Assembly: GCF_003573695.1 (NCBI RefSeq)
Contig: NC_039358.1
Location: 95,492,881-95,556,880 of the forward strand
DNA: 64,000 bases
DNA from: Papaver somniferum
Taxonomy: Eukaryota; Streptophyta; Magnoliopsida; Ranunculales; Papaveraceae
Reading direction: 5' to 3'
In this document: in pieces, positions 33,962 through 45,198 of the stretch
How positions within the stretch are numbered: the stretch's first letter is position 1
Layout: each line of letters opens with the position of its first letter
The notes under the pieces: generated by a model
The model's input: the letters and a program-made list of their open reading frames with translations, nothing else
What the model was told of the DNA's origin: nothing
The model's database searches: none
Position numbers and translations under genes: made by a program

Positions 33962-34675
33962 ATGGTTGATCTCAGGTCAAGTTCAGTTACGAATCCTAAC
34001 ACAAACCGTGATAGCACTAGCAACAACAACAATCAGAATATCCCGGAGACAATTCCGACCTCCAACACTGATGGTGGTGACATTACTCCTCCTCACGTTG
34101 AAGGTCATCCACTGTCCGGACGACACCCTGAAGAAGTCAGAGGAGATCCACCACCTACCATTGCTGATCTTATCAAAGCGCAGGAGACTCTTGCAAAGAA
34201 TCAACTGACATGGCTGCTACACAGAAGGAGCTGTGTAATTATCTCAAAACTCTTACTGACAAGATGTCAGAGAAAACTTAAGAGAAGGGAAAGGAGGAGG
34301 AGAAATCCTCAGACGACGATCCTGAAGTAATTCCAATCCATACAGTAGAAGACGACGAAGTCCGCAAAACTGCTGCAGACAACTCATCAGCGAAGGGATC
34401 ATCGAAATTCATCACTCGCGAGGATCTGGAGCACCTATTGGAGAACCGTGGAAAAGACAAAACATCGTATGTCCATCGTCATCAACATCCTTATCCTGCC
34501 GCTACGCAGAGGATTCCACTCCCCAAAGGTTACGTTTCTCCAACCTTCACCTTATATGATGGAACTCACAATGCTCGGGAACATGTCTCTCGTTTTCTCT
34601 AAGCCCAGGGAGAACATGAACATAATCATGTCGTTCGTCTCAAAGAATTCTCAAAGTCTCTGAAAGGCAGAGCAT
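33962..34675 (+). pseudogene. GypA-1 gag N-terminus, frameshifted and truncated
   Basis: It begins MVDLRSSSVTNPNTN and parallels the GypA-3 gag. A 1-base deletion near 34201 (CAACTG where GypA-3 has CATACTG) shifts the frame. After correction two TAA stops remain, near 34280 and 34600. Recognisable parts are FITREDLEHLL, YDGT.NAREHVSRF and the KEFSKSLKGRA tract. Gag would form the particle core; this copy is non-functional and has no zinc knuckle because of the truncation. Confidence 0.85.
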
Positions 34676-34952
34676 TCTACAGAAAAAGAATCCCAACAAA
34701 AATAAAATAAAAAACATGGCTTTAAAGAAAAACTTTTGAACCTGGATGTAGCAAGAACCAAGATTCAACGGAGGAATTCCTAAAGAAAATGAGAAGTAAC
34801 TTTAGACCAAAAAAATACTCTAACCACAACAAGTCTGCAATCGTTTTCGCTATGGACGATAAGAATATAACTCAACTTAACAGATGCGCATGCCAAAAGT
34901 ATACCTGAATATCAACACATCTTACTCAACAGGGTTTTTATGAGTAAGCTCT
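34676..34952 (-). other. Lard-3 internal non-coding segment
   Basis: AT-rich Lard-3 sequence between the truncated GypA-1 and the end of the 389-codon ORF. No gene, repeat or signal was recognised. Confidence 0.5.
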
Positions 34953-36122
34953 TTAAACCTTGAGATTAATTAGCACAGGTATGAGCAATATGCTCATCAA
35001 GAGATTTGTGTTTGTGGCCAAGTTTCTTTTTCCTTCCGAGACGAGGAAATGATCCCTTGTTATGCGAGAAATTATCATAAACTTATTGTCATCAAAATAC
35101 GAGACATAGTTTAAGTTCTTACCAGAAGAATTTTGGTTTGATGAGGAAGACAACCTGTTGATGAATTTTTTATACCCTTCAATTATCTTCTTCAGATTAT
35201 CTCTCAATTCATCAATATTTCTTCTTTCATATGAACTTTCTTTCTCAACAGGAGCAATGTTATTTTCAGAGATCATCACACGATCTTCCTTTAGACGATG
35301 TTTATTCAGATGTCTGTTTTGTTCTCGAGTGTTTGAAGAACTCATTGAACTGACTTTCCTGGTAACATACACAGGGTAGGTACACAAACCAATTGGTTTA
35401 GACATATAAATGTCAGTTACACCTTTAAGAATCAAATCTAAGGTGTGTTGAAGTTGAGCCAAGGAGTTTTTATTCAACTTAGAGGTTTCCTTTTGTTTCA
35501 CCGAACTCTTTATTTCACAGACAAGACATACTTTCTGATCATCAAAATGATTAGATAGTACAGCCTTAAAACCATCTTTAGAAGATTTCCTCCCTTCATT
35601 TGATGTGAAGCCTTTTTGATTGATGGTGACTCCAGGCACATTCGTTTTACAAGAAGGGGTTTCTGTTTTTGCTTCTGAACATGAACCATCTTTTGTGTCA
35701 GAAGTACTTGGTATATTAGATTGCTTTGAGCATCCTTGAATAGAGAGTTTACTAAAGCGATGTTCAATTTCCAAGGCATCTTTTCTGAGACTAGCTTCAA
35801 GAGACGTACACGATGACTGAACATCAGAGTTTCCATTGGATTTGCAATCTCTTATTACACCAAGTAGAACATCGACATGCTGTTTTAACCGATTAAATCT
35901 ATCATCTTGGATTCTATCAAGGATTAGAATCAATTTACTCTCTTCAACTGTTTCCCGTTCAATTGAAGGGTTATCGGAAGAACACATGTCGGTGTTAGTC
36001 TGTCTCGTCAGTGTGGAAGGTTTATCTAAGTACAAGATAGTAGAACTCTTCTTTTTAGAATTAGACGAGATAGAACTCTTATTTCTGGTATTGCGTTTAT
36101 CAGAGATAGTACTCTTATCCAT
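34953..36122 (-). CDS. Lard-3 intact 389-residue ORF of unknown function
   Basis: An open frame of 389 codons starting about 66 bases inside the 5' LTR, just after the primer site, where Gag normally starts. The N-terminus is basic and Ser/Lys-rich (KSSISSNSKKKSS), followed by predicted helical stretches (ILILDRIQDDRFNRLKQHV near 70-85; ELRDNLKKIIEGYKKFINRL near 305-325). A CLVC pair is near residue 200, before a LAQLQHTLDLILKG helix. I see no zinc knuckle, protease, RT or integrase motif. Lard-2 has a decayed frame of almost the same length (383 codons) at the same place, with related segments (LLQHTVVKILKEV; RKSYEHLIERIKRDL). It may be a highly diverged Gag or an accessory protein. No host function can be claimed. 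Confidence 0.65.
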   Translation of the reverse strand: MDKSTISDKRNTRNKSSISSNSKKKSSTILYLDKPSTLTRQTNTDMCSSDNPSIERETVEESKLILILDRIQDDRFNRLKQHVDVLLGVIRDCKSNGNSDVQSSCTSLEASLRKDALEIEHRFSKLSIQGCSKQSNIPSTSDTKDGSCSEAKTETPSCKTNVPGVTINQKGFTSNEGRKSSKDGFKAVLSNHFDDQKVCLVCEIKSSVKQKETSKLNKNSLAQLQHTLDLILKGVTDIYMSKPIGLCTYPVYVTRKVSSMSSSNTREQNRHLNKHRLKEDRVMISENNIAPVEKESSYERRNIDELRDNLKKIIEGYKKFINRLSSSSNQNSSGKNLNYVSYFDDNKFMIISRITRDHFLVSEGKRNLATNTNLLMSILLIPVLINLKV

Positions 36123-36172
36123 AGAGTCAGATCCCTACAAACACAGACTTGTAAGGTCTTGAGCGTGTTTGC

Positions 36173-36188
36173 CTGCTCTGATACTAAT
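36173..36188 (-). other. Lard-3 primer binding site (tRNA-Met type, mutated)
   Basis: The minus strand reads TAGTATCAGAGCAGG just inside the LTR. Lard-2 reads TGGTATCAGAGCAGG, the standard copia site for initiator tRNA-Met, so one base (G to A) has changed here. Confidence 0.8.
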
Positions 36189-38571
36189 TGAAAAAGTGGG
36201 GGTCTAACAACACCACCAATATTTTGCTTAGCAATCTGTATGAACTAACTCCGAAACACTTACTAGAGAATCAACTAGACAGTCAGACTCAATCTAGATA
36301 AAAGTATCTCAAGGAGTTAATATCTCTCTCTTGTTTTGAATCACTCAAGCTAATAGAAATCAACGAGTCTATAATCAAACACAAGGAATAACTTGGACGG
36401 TACCAAAGACCAATGTCCAAGGATCAATCAATATCAATCGACAACCAAAGGTCAGATTTCCAATTGATTGATTTAAAAGCGCAACCTGTATTATTTCAAT
36501 TATATAAACAAATATAATGCGGAAATAGAAATAACACAAACACCAGAATTTTGTTAACGAGGAAACCGCAAATGCAGAAAACCCCCGGGACCTAGTCCAT
36601 ATTGAATACACACTGTATTAAGCCGTTACAGAGACTAGCTTACTCCAAGCTAACTTCGGACCGGACTATAGTTGAACCCCAATCAGTCTTCCACTGATCC
36701 AAGGTACAGTTGTACTCCCTACGCCTCTGATCCCAGCAGGATACTGCGCACTTGATTCCCTTAGATGATCTCACCCACAACTAAGAGTTGCTACGACCCA
36801 AAATCGCAGGCTTTAACAATAAAAAAATATGTCTCACACAGACAAATCTGTCAAAGGATCAATCTGTCTCCCACAGAAAAACCCTAAAAGTTTTTGTTTC
36901 GTCTTTTGATAATAATCAAGGTGAACAGGAACCAATTGATAATCCGGTCGTATATTCCCGAAGAATATCCTATATTAATCAATCACCTCACAACAATCTT
37001 AATCGTATGGTAGCAAAACAAGATGTCTTGGAATCACAAACGATGAGACGAAGGTGTTTGTGATTACTTTTTATATCTTGCCTATCGGAGAACTCTCACG
37101 ATCTCAAGCCAATCAATATGATTGTACTGTTACGATAGAATATGCAAGATCAGATCACACAACTACGATAAAAGTAGTATCGGTATTCCTTCGCAATCCT
37201 AATGAAGTCTTTAAGTCGTTAACCTGGTTTTAGAAGAAGAAAACCAAAGGTTAAAGGAGAAACAACTCTAGCACGCAAACTAGTATCACACGTAAGGTGT
37301 GGGGATTAGGTTTGCACAATACTAGATGTCTCCTTTATATAGCCTTTCAAATCAGGGTTTTGCCTTAATTATAAAGCAATCAATATTCACCGTTAGATGA
37401 AAACCTGATTTAGATTCAAGCTAATATTTCTCCACCGTTAGATCGAAAACTTAGCTTGTCATACACGAATGACTGTACGCTTCTAGGTTTGTTAACCACA
37501 CCCAAACGTATACATTGTTGGTTCAAAAATAGTCTACCCAAAGAGGTTAAACATATGAGCGTTTCATACCAACCATGTTATTCTTCACCATAACTAGTTC
37601 AATTGACTCAAATGAACTAGTTAAGATAGTTGTTCAATTGCAATGAAATCTTATGTAACTACACAAGACACAATTGAAGCAAAGATGATTTGATTCACTC
37701 GAATCGGTTCGTGAACTTTAATAGCCACGGTTTGCTAATGCATTCCTTAGTCTTTTAAGATTAAGTTCAGAAATCATCTTTAGATATATAACCTTCTCAA
37801 GTTCGCAGACTAGGTTCGCGGACTTAAGACATCGGATAGAGTTTACTAACTCCAGCAGAAATTCTTGGGTTCGAAAACTACGCCGGTTCGCGGACTTGGC
37901 TCACGCAAGTAGTTTGTCAACTCTAGCAGAAATTCTAGGGTTTGAGAACTTTGGCAGTTCGCGGACTTGGCACTTTCCATACTTCCGGTTCTCTTGATCA
38001 ACAAAGTTCGAAAACTTCGGTTCAAGGAATCTATTGGTTATGTAATCTAAACTCTCATTCCAATCATTAAAACATTCTTAGAGGACGTTATACAGTTGTT
38101 ACACTATTTCTCGTCAAAGCAATTTTCAAAGTGATTGAAACATTCATGACTTTCGTCACTAGGTACAGATAAACTTGGTCGAAGTGAAAAGCTTACCAAC
38201 ATATATTTCGAGATATAGATTGGCGAGGTATACTCGGCTCGAAATACCAAATGTGTATGATCTAGTCTATATGTATAACATACGACTTTTGTCTCAAAGA
38301 GTAGGAGATAAAATAGATAGACTTTTGAGTGACAGATAAGTTCAAGTCTCCACATACCTTTTTGTCGAGAAGTTCCACCGGTTCCTTGAGTAGATCTTCT
38401 TATTGTATGATGAATCTCCATGAAGTCCTTGAGCTCAACTACACTTACTATCCTAGTCCGAGACTTAACTATAAGAGACTAGAAATCAAGACTTATAGTT
38501 TTGATAACTAATATTGACAAACATGCTTGAGATATCAACGCATGCGAGTTTGACCGAGCAGTGCTCTAACA
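36189..38571 (-). repeat. Lard-3 5' LTR (2383 bp)
   Basis: It runs from TGAAAAAGTGGGGG to GCAGTGCTCTAACA and pairs with 24098-26468. A minus-strand TATATAAAG is at 37333-37341. The U3 array near 37795-37975 is shorter than in the 3' LTR (one TTCGCGGACT segment fewer). Confidence 0.9.
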
Positions 38572-38892
38572 GTAATCATTCATGCTTCGCAACGATATTT
38601 TCAATATGCACGACTTGAAAGATACATTAGGGAATGAAACAGTTCAAGTCAAATATCACTAACCTCAAGTGGAAGGATGATGTTGTCATTGTAGCTCCTT
38701 ACTTCTTCACTTCTTCAAGTCTTCGCAATACTTGTAATGTCTCATATCCGAATACTATTCAAGCTAACCTATACGAAGTTTACTCTAGTACATAATCAAG
38801 CGACTCTTTAAATGAGTTTTGGTTCACTAAAATATGACAACCAAACTTGACATACCAATGCTTGGTGGGTTCAACCGAGATATTCTCTAACA
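38572..38892 (-). repeat. Lard-2 3' LTR, right segment
   Basis: It continues the LTR broken at 24097 and matches 48832-49152 and 60531-60851. It ends GATATTCTCTAACA, where the other copies have GAGCTATGCTCTAACA, and is followed at once by a C7T3 pyrimidine tract (minus-strand polypurine tract, 38893-38905). Confidence 0.88.
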
Positions 38893-40665
38893 ATCCCCCC
38901 CTTTGTCAATTTTAGTGATAAAACTCTTACATCATATGGATAAAGAAATTACAAGAATTCATTACACATACGCTTGATTCCCAAATTCAACATCATAATA
39001 ACCTGTATACATTCAATCCATAAATGCCGCTATTGACTTTATAATAACAAATCTAATACTCCCCCTAAAGGTCAGATAGGTAGATTTTATCAGTCCGCAC
39101 ATCTTTGTTATTCCTTTGTAGTCCATATAACTATAAGTATCATATGATATGCTACCCCCCCTTAGTCTATACTTTACTCTTTCGTTAGATAAACGTTTAA
39201 GCACAAATGTCCTTTCCTTTAGTGATACCAATCAATATAAATCAATACCAGTATCACTTGTTTACTCCATATATTTCTCCCCCTTTTTGTCACAAAATGA
39301 CAAAGGTACGAGGAAATAAAGGACAAACCGAAAGGATCTTACAAATCTCAAAATAGACTTGCAAACCTATAAGTGTTAAGCACAAGGGTTCCACACACCA
39401 TTTTTGATATGTTACCAAGGAAACAATTGCCGGAAGCAATTTTCCCTAATAGTTTAGCAAACCAAAAATCGACTAAGCACTTTAGTTCCTTTGCTAAACC
39501 TATTGTACAAATACAATCGCTTGTTCGATAAGACCTAAATAAAGATAACCCTGTTTTTCTCATCAGGTTCTAATTATCCATATAACTTAGACCTTTAATT
39601 TTTAAACAAGACAAGTACTAGGTTAGTTAACTAGCATTCCTTGTTAAGGCATTCGATTAGACTTGAATAACCGAAACCTCCACTTTGATAAGTCTAACTA
39701 AGATCAGAATTAACTTAGTTTCTCTTATCCGGAGTCGAATTGGACTAAACAATCCATCCCGTAAACCTTTTCTTTCGTTAAGCCATAAACAATTCATACA
39801 AACCAAATAAATCAACTTTCATAATTATTCACCTCAACCGGAAGCAATTGAAACAACATAGACATTAAAGCACCGCAATTGCACCGAAATTTTGTAAGCC
39901 TAAACGATTAATACCAAACAATAAAGCAAGATAACAATAGTTTTTCTTAACTGGAAACAATTGAATCACACATGGATCCATACACAAATAATGGAATAAA
40001 ACATCAATTGTACCGAAATTTTATTAAGAAAAATCAATAATATACGCAATAAACTCAAGCTTTTCTTAAACATGAAAACGATTAACTAACAAAGTCGTTA
40101 CCTCAAATTTCGCATCCTCTTCTCCAATATGTTTGCATCTTCTTCCAGGGAGAATTGATATCGAAATATCATTATGTTGCCATCCTTATGCAAAACAAAA
40201 GAATAACAACAACCAACCTTTACCAGAGAAAGGTTGAAAACCGGTTTTTAACTATTGCAAGCAAAAGTTTAAAACCCCGAAACACATATGCTTTTATGCT
40301 AAACCAAATGATTCAACATATTGGGACTCTTTCACATATTGTTTCAATCAGAACCCCTCATGATCCTTTGATAAAGCCTACCAACATGGGCTAGAACTTA
40401 ATCATGCTAAACCAAAAATTCACCCAAACCATAGGGGTTCACAACATATGAGATCGAATATCAAGGTTAGAAAACCGAAATCAAACATCCCATACATATA
40501 CACATCAATAAGATAAAGCATTCAAGCATAAGGCTATGTAATCATAAACTATCAAGGAAAAGTATAAACCAAATAATTTTATTCATAAGATAGTTTTATT
40601 CATAAACAGATCTAATACAATCATTGAAAGAAATAAAAAATTGATTTCTATCTTCAGCATATAAC
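38893..40665 (-). other. Lard-2 polypurine tracts and 3' untranslated region
   Basis: Purine tracts on the minus strand are at 38893 and about 39059, 39154 and 39277, in the same arrangement as Cop-1 and Lard-3. Two related ~115-bp segments (AACCGGAAGCAATTGAA and AACTGGAAACAATTGAA, each followed by CCGAAATTTT) lie around 39836-40025. No gene is seen. Confidence 0.6.
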
Positions 40666-41117
40666 TTAATCTCTAGTGGTGCTCTTGTTGTTCACTGAGG
40701 TTTCTTCAGTGTTCAAACTTTTGAAGCATGTCTCAAGAGACTTGTCTGCAACCACTTCTTGTTTCTCAAGTTCTTCAATTATAACCTTGAGTTCAGCAAG
40801 AACTCCTCTTGTTCCTTCAATCTTTTCTTTTACCCAATCTTGATGTCGAATAGTCATAATGAGATTGGTTTCTCAAAACCTTGGATATAGTGAGTCATAC
40901 TATCAGAACGAATCCACTTGGTTTTGGTTGGACCTTAGTTGGTGTAAGCCAACAGACATGACTCATCTTGTGATCTAACAGAACTATCAGAATCATAATC
41001 AGACATGATTTTTGATATGTTTCTCTTGTTCCTCTCTGTATTGATTCCTTGACAATCTTTAACCTTTTGAGATTCCTCCTTATTAGCCTTTGAGATACTG
41101 TGAGTTATCGGAGGCAT
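40666..41117 (-). pseudogene. Lard-2 second coding tract, coiled-coil remnant
   Basis: The minus strand reads 60 codons (41117-40935, containing SDYDSDSSVRSQDES), a stop, about 26 more codons in the same frame, then after a frame change 63 codons (40857-40666) with GVLAELKVIIEELEKQEVV, a likely coiled coil. Together it looks like a decayed ORF of about 150 codons downstream of the main ORF. No family is recognised. The Lard-3 tract at 28105-28333 may be its counterpart. Confidence 0.4.
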
Positions 41118-41506
41118 GCTCGGTTATATATTTATATAAAAAGGATTGATCAGGGTATCATAATACATGCAAGAGATAGTTATCCTTTAATAAGAGACAA
41201 CTTTCGGACCGAAAGATTCAGGAGAATCCGAAAATATTAAAGAATATATATAGTTTCCTTTGTCCGAAATTCTCAAGCTGGAAGGTTTATTAAAATTCGA
41301 AAATTCTAAATAAAACCTATTTTTTGGAAGATCATGTTAATCATGAACATTTTTCAGACAACCATGGATTCGCAGCTATCTATAAAGTGTCACAAATTTT
41401 CTGATAATAAATAGATACAGAAACAAATATGCTCCAGTTTTATTGTGCCTTTCCTATCCATGAATAAGAGCACGAAAAAGGATGAGAGTGCACAATTTTG
41501 ATACAA

Positions 41507-42655
41507 CTAGGTTGCATCAGAGTAAGCTTTTTCTAGCTTACAGTGAGTATCAGAAATATAGCTCATGTTTCTCTTAGGGAATGTCTGCCCAAAATATTTT
41601 CTCCCATGATGATCTTTTCTAACTCTAGAGATATGATCATGTGGAGAAACTGTACTGACGTGAGAATTTTCAGGGATAGATAAATCTCTCTTAATTCTTT
41701 CAATGAGATGTTCATAAGATTTTCTCATTCTAAGGACTTCCTTATGATCCACATCAGTGTGATTATCTGAAACAATTATCGGAAATTCCTGATTGTTTCT
41801 TTTTGCAGAGATTCTCTCTTTCCCTTTCTTCTGGAGTCGTTCTTCATCAAAACAAGAATTGTTTCGATATGGGTTAGGAGGAACCTTTTTCCAGAAGCGA
41901 TTATCAACTCTTTCCTCTGATTATTTTGAGTTGATCTTATCGGGTAGTGGTATAATCTGTCTTTCAACTGAGGAATAATCTTTCAGTTTTTTAAGACAAT
42001 AAACTTCTTTCAATATTTTTACCACAGTATGCTGAAGAAGTATAAGTTTCCTGTCAAGTGACTGAAAGTTGTATTCTTTAAGATTACAAACACGGAATCA
42101 GTTCAAAGTTTCCTTTTCACAAGATTTCGTTTGATCATCAGTATATCTAGAAGATGGTTTCTCATCCTCTTCTGACTAGATGTAGTTAGGAAAACTACCA
42201 TTGTCTTGATCTGTTTTAGACGTGACTAAACCGGTTTTATCACAATCTGTAAAAGTCGGGCAAGGACTTCTAGTTTGCTCATTATCAGAAGAAATCACAA
42301 CAACATCATTAGTCAGAATCATAGGACGTGTCTCTTTATCAAAAGTAAGAGATTTACCAAGAGATTCTAGTTTGACAGTGAGATCCATATTCTCTTTGGC
42401 TAGACTATTCAGTTGAATGTCTTCATCTCTGATCTCCTGTTTAAGAAGATTTGACTCTGTCTTTAATATCAACACTTTAGAAGACAGAGATTTTATAGGC
42501 TTTAGGAGGTTTAACAACCCTTTATCAGCATCTTCTCTTTTATCAGAGATAGACATAAATGTTTTCGCAACCCCTGGATCATGAGTCAACGAAGTATTAA
42601 CATCTTCAACTTTTGAGTATTCATACTCTTGCATAATGTTAACTGAATCAGACAT
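41507..42655 (-). pseudogene. Lard-2 homologue of the 389-residue ORF, three stops
   Basis: One reading frame of 383 codons from ATG at 42655 to stop at 41507. It is interrupted in frame by TAG at 42176-42178, TGA at 42098-42100 and TAA at 41921-41923. The first 159 codons contain a likely coiled coil (SKVLILKTESNLLKQEIRDE; LAKENMDLTVKLESLGKSL). Later parts, LLQHTVVKILKEV and RKSYEHLIERIKRDL, resemble LQHTLDLILKG and NLKKIIEGYKKFINRL of the intact Lard-3 ORF in order and spacing. It starts about 66 bases after the primer site, as in Lard-3. Function unknown; Gag-like is one possibility. Confidence 0.6.
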
Positions 42656-42720
42656 GGATTCAATTTCTTATAGGTTGGATCGCACCAAACACAGATTGTT
42701 AGATCTTTTCGTGTTTTCCT

Positions 42721-42732
42721 GCTCTGATACCA
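42721..42732 (-). other. Lard-2 primer binding site (initiator tRNA-Met)
   Basis: Minus-strand TGGTATCAGAGC begins two bases inside the LTR (ATTGGTATCAGAGCAGG context). This is the usual Ty1/copia primer site and places Lard-2 in the copia group. Confidence 0.85.
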
Positions 42733-42734
42733 AT

Positions 42735-45198
42735 TGAAAAGACAAGGGTACCAATATACCTCAATCTAAAACTTTTCCACCGATAAGTCTTTTCTCTGAA
42801 AGTGATTGTCTATGGACTGAGTCGAGATAATACAACTAATCGGTTCACACTTTGTGTGATCGTCTATGGGTACGAGATCGAGACAATACAATAACGAAGT
42901 ATGTTTACTTGATAAGAGGTTCAGACTTAAATAAACACAATAGGATTACTATCAAGTAAATAAGAATTAACGTTTGTGTATTTTACTTCTAATTATAGTA
43001 AAAACAATTATAATTGCGGAAATAGAAAAGTAAAAGACACAACAAGATTTTGTTAACGAGGAAACCACAAATGCAGAAAAACCCCGGGACCTTGTCCAGA
43101 ATTGAATACTCTCAGGATTAAGCCGCTATACAAAATCAAACCAACTTCGTATAGTTGAGACCAAACAACCAAACCTATAGTTCACCTAGTTCCGTATGTA
43201 TTCCCACGCCTCCAACTTGTAATAAGTCACGTACTTGGAACAATTCCTTTGGTTCGTATTCCAAACAGTAAAGGAACAACAAATATGTATGGTATCAACT
43301 CTTTTCAACCAAGTGATGTGAGTTCGACAAAATGATCTTCCGTTTATCTCAATAAACTCCTTTGCCAGGTCCTTAGATCTATCTAATAACAATTACCGAA
43401 GTAATCATCCAGATTTTTCAATCAATACTTTGAATCACAAAGAAACGTATTGATGCCGATCTACTCAACTAATCAATCCAATCTACTACAAGGATAAACT
43501 GATTATAGTTGGATCCTCTTTAACCGAAACAAGTATTGTGCACACCAAAGATTATGAACTCAAATCAGAAATCTTCAAAGTCTTATTTGTCTTCAAATCT
43601 TCTTAGATCTTCAATAAACACCTGCACACAATCAACTTGAATCTCTTGTGATCAATCACACACAGAAAGGAGTCTGTTAACAATGGATTATCACAAGACG
43701 TATTTAGAACTACAAACATTCTAAAGATCCCCGTCGAAACTTCGATCTAGTTTGAGTGAATCTTATATCAGAAGAGAAGATTCTCAAGAATAAACAAACT
43801 AGGTGCAATCAAAGTTCAACAATCGTTAGTCAATCAGATCAATCGAAAACTAATAATAAACCGCAATTATCTAGTTTCCCACCAACGGTACTAATAGACC
43901 TTCTAAATCCCAAAGAAGTATTTAAACTGAGGCGGCCATAAGAGATTTCGCCTAATTAGGTTACTTTCCTCTCCGAATAGGCGGCTCCACCAGTAACAAC
44001 ACAACTAGGTAGTTTTGCTGGCTTTGAGGATTAGTTTACTAGAAATGCAAACTTTGATATTTATAGACCAAGGAAGGTTGGACACCAAGGAATTTCCAAA
44101 ACCGAAAATATTCTCAAGATATGCAATATATTCCAGATTCGATTTCCATAATTCCTGGAAATGCTTTGTCTGAACATTGACCGAAAATCTCTTAGAAAAT
44201 CTCCAATTAGTAAATGCACATTACCAATTTTCATTTTTCCAAAAATAAAATTAAAAACCTTAATTAAAAGATTCTCAACTTATTTTCCGATCCGGGATTT
44301 TCCTTTAGCTATTAAGGAATATATTTGAACAACAAAAGATAAGCGTTACTGCACATGTTCAAAGTATGTCGACGTCTTTACTTTTTAAGTCCTCTTTCAT
44401 ACTTACAATCTTGAAACCGATTTGCCACACTTCTAAACGAGTTTAGAATTGGTTCATTAGACTTTCAAGAACTATGTGATTGATTAAGAACACTCAATCA
44501 CAAATCATGGGTTTCTCGGTTCTACCAAAACAAGTTTCGATTCTACCTCCATGTGAGTACTGTGCATAGTCACATTAGCTTTCCAAAAATTCGGTTGACT
44601 AGGTACTAGGATCGGTTTCCCACATACTTATGGTAACTACTTGTATTTGCTGCACATATCCATAGGATCGGTTCCCCTTTCACTAAAAACTTGTTGCACA
44701 TGTTCATAGGATCAGTTACCCCATTTACTAAAAACGTGTTGCACCTCTTACAAGGATCGATTCCCCTTTTGTGATCGGTTGCACCACTTTATAGGATCGG
44801 TACCCCTTTGCCTAGAGTTGGTCATACCAAGAACACTAAATCGATCATACCATCTCAGGTGATTACTTAAGATCGGTTTCACTAATAAAAGTCATATCAA
44901 TACAAAAGTCAGGCCTTGTGAATAGTTTTACCAAGAATATAAAGAAGTCATGAGCGGTTATACTAATCACACATATTGGCAGTTCAAAAGATATGCAATG
45001 AATAACGATACCAATAATCCTAGCGTTTTCCCTTTCGATTCACGGAACAAGTTCATGAATTTACTTCCTTTAAACTAATGTAAAACATTGTTTCCTAGGT
45101 TGAAATCTTCACCTCGTACCCATATATAATGACAATAGCACTCAAACGATTATGTTGATGTCTTATATACGAAGTTCAAAAGATAAGCATTATACTTC
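42735..45198 (-). repeat. Lard-2 5' LTR, left segment
   Basis: It starts TGAAAAGACAAGGG and aligns with 21624-24060. It is broken at TATACTTC by a GypA LTR and resumes at 48793. The CTATAAATAT TATA-like motif is at 44057-44066; the GATCGGTTCCCC array is at about 44608-44812. Confidence 0.88.

Larger units (their letters stand above)
28334..34675 (+). mobile_element. GypA-1, Ty3/gypsy element truncated after gag
   Basis: A plus-strand element with complete 5' LTR, leader and the first ~240 codons of gag. At about 34675, within the gag GRAYTWYNN region, it stops and Lard-3 sequence resumes. Protease, pol and 3' LTR are missing, so most of the element was deleted after insertion. The base string AGCAG precedes the LTR, but its right-hand duplicate is not clear. 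Confidence 0.85.
24098..38571 (-). mobile_element. Lard-3, non-autonomous copia-like element
   Basis: It begins TGAAAAAGCGGGGG and ends GCAGTGCTCTAACA, inserted in the Lard-2 3' LTR between GTGTAA and TCATTC. The duplication is GTAAC (24093-24097) versus GTAAT (38572-38576); the other Lard-2 LTR reads GTAAT, so the left copy has one substitution. LTRs are 2371 and 2383 bp. Without GypA-1 the interior is about 3.4 kb. It contains an intact 389-codon ORF next to the primer site and no recognisable pol. Confidence 0.88.
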
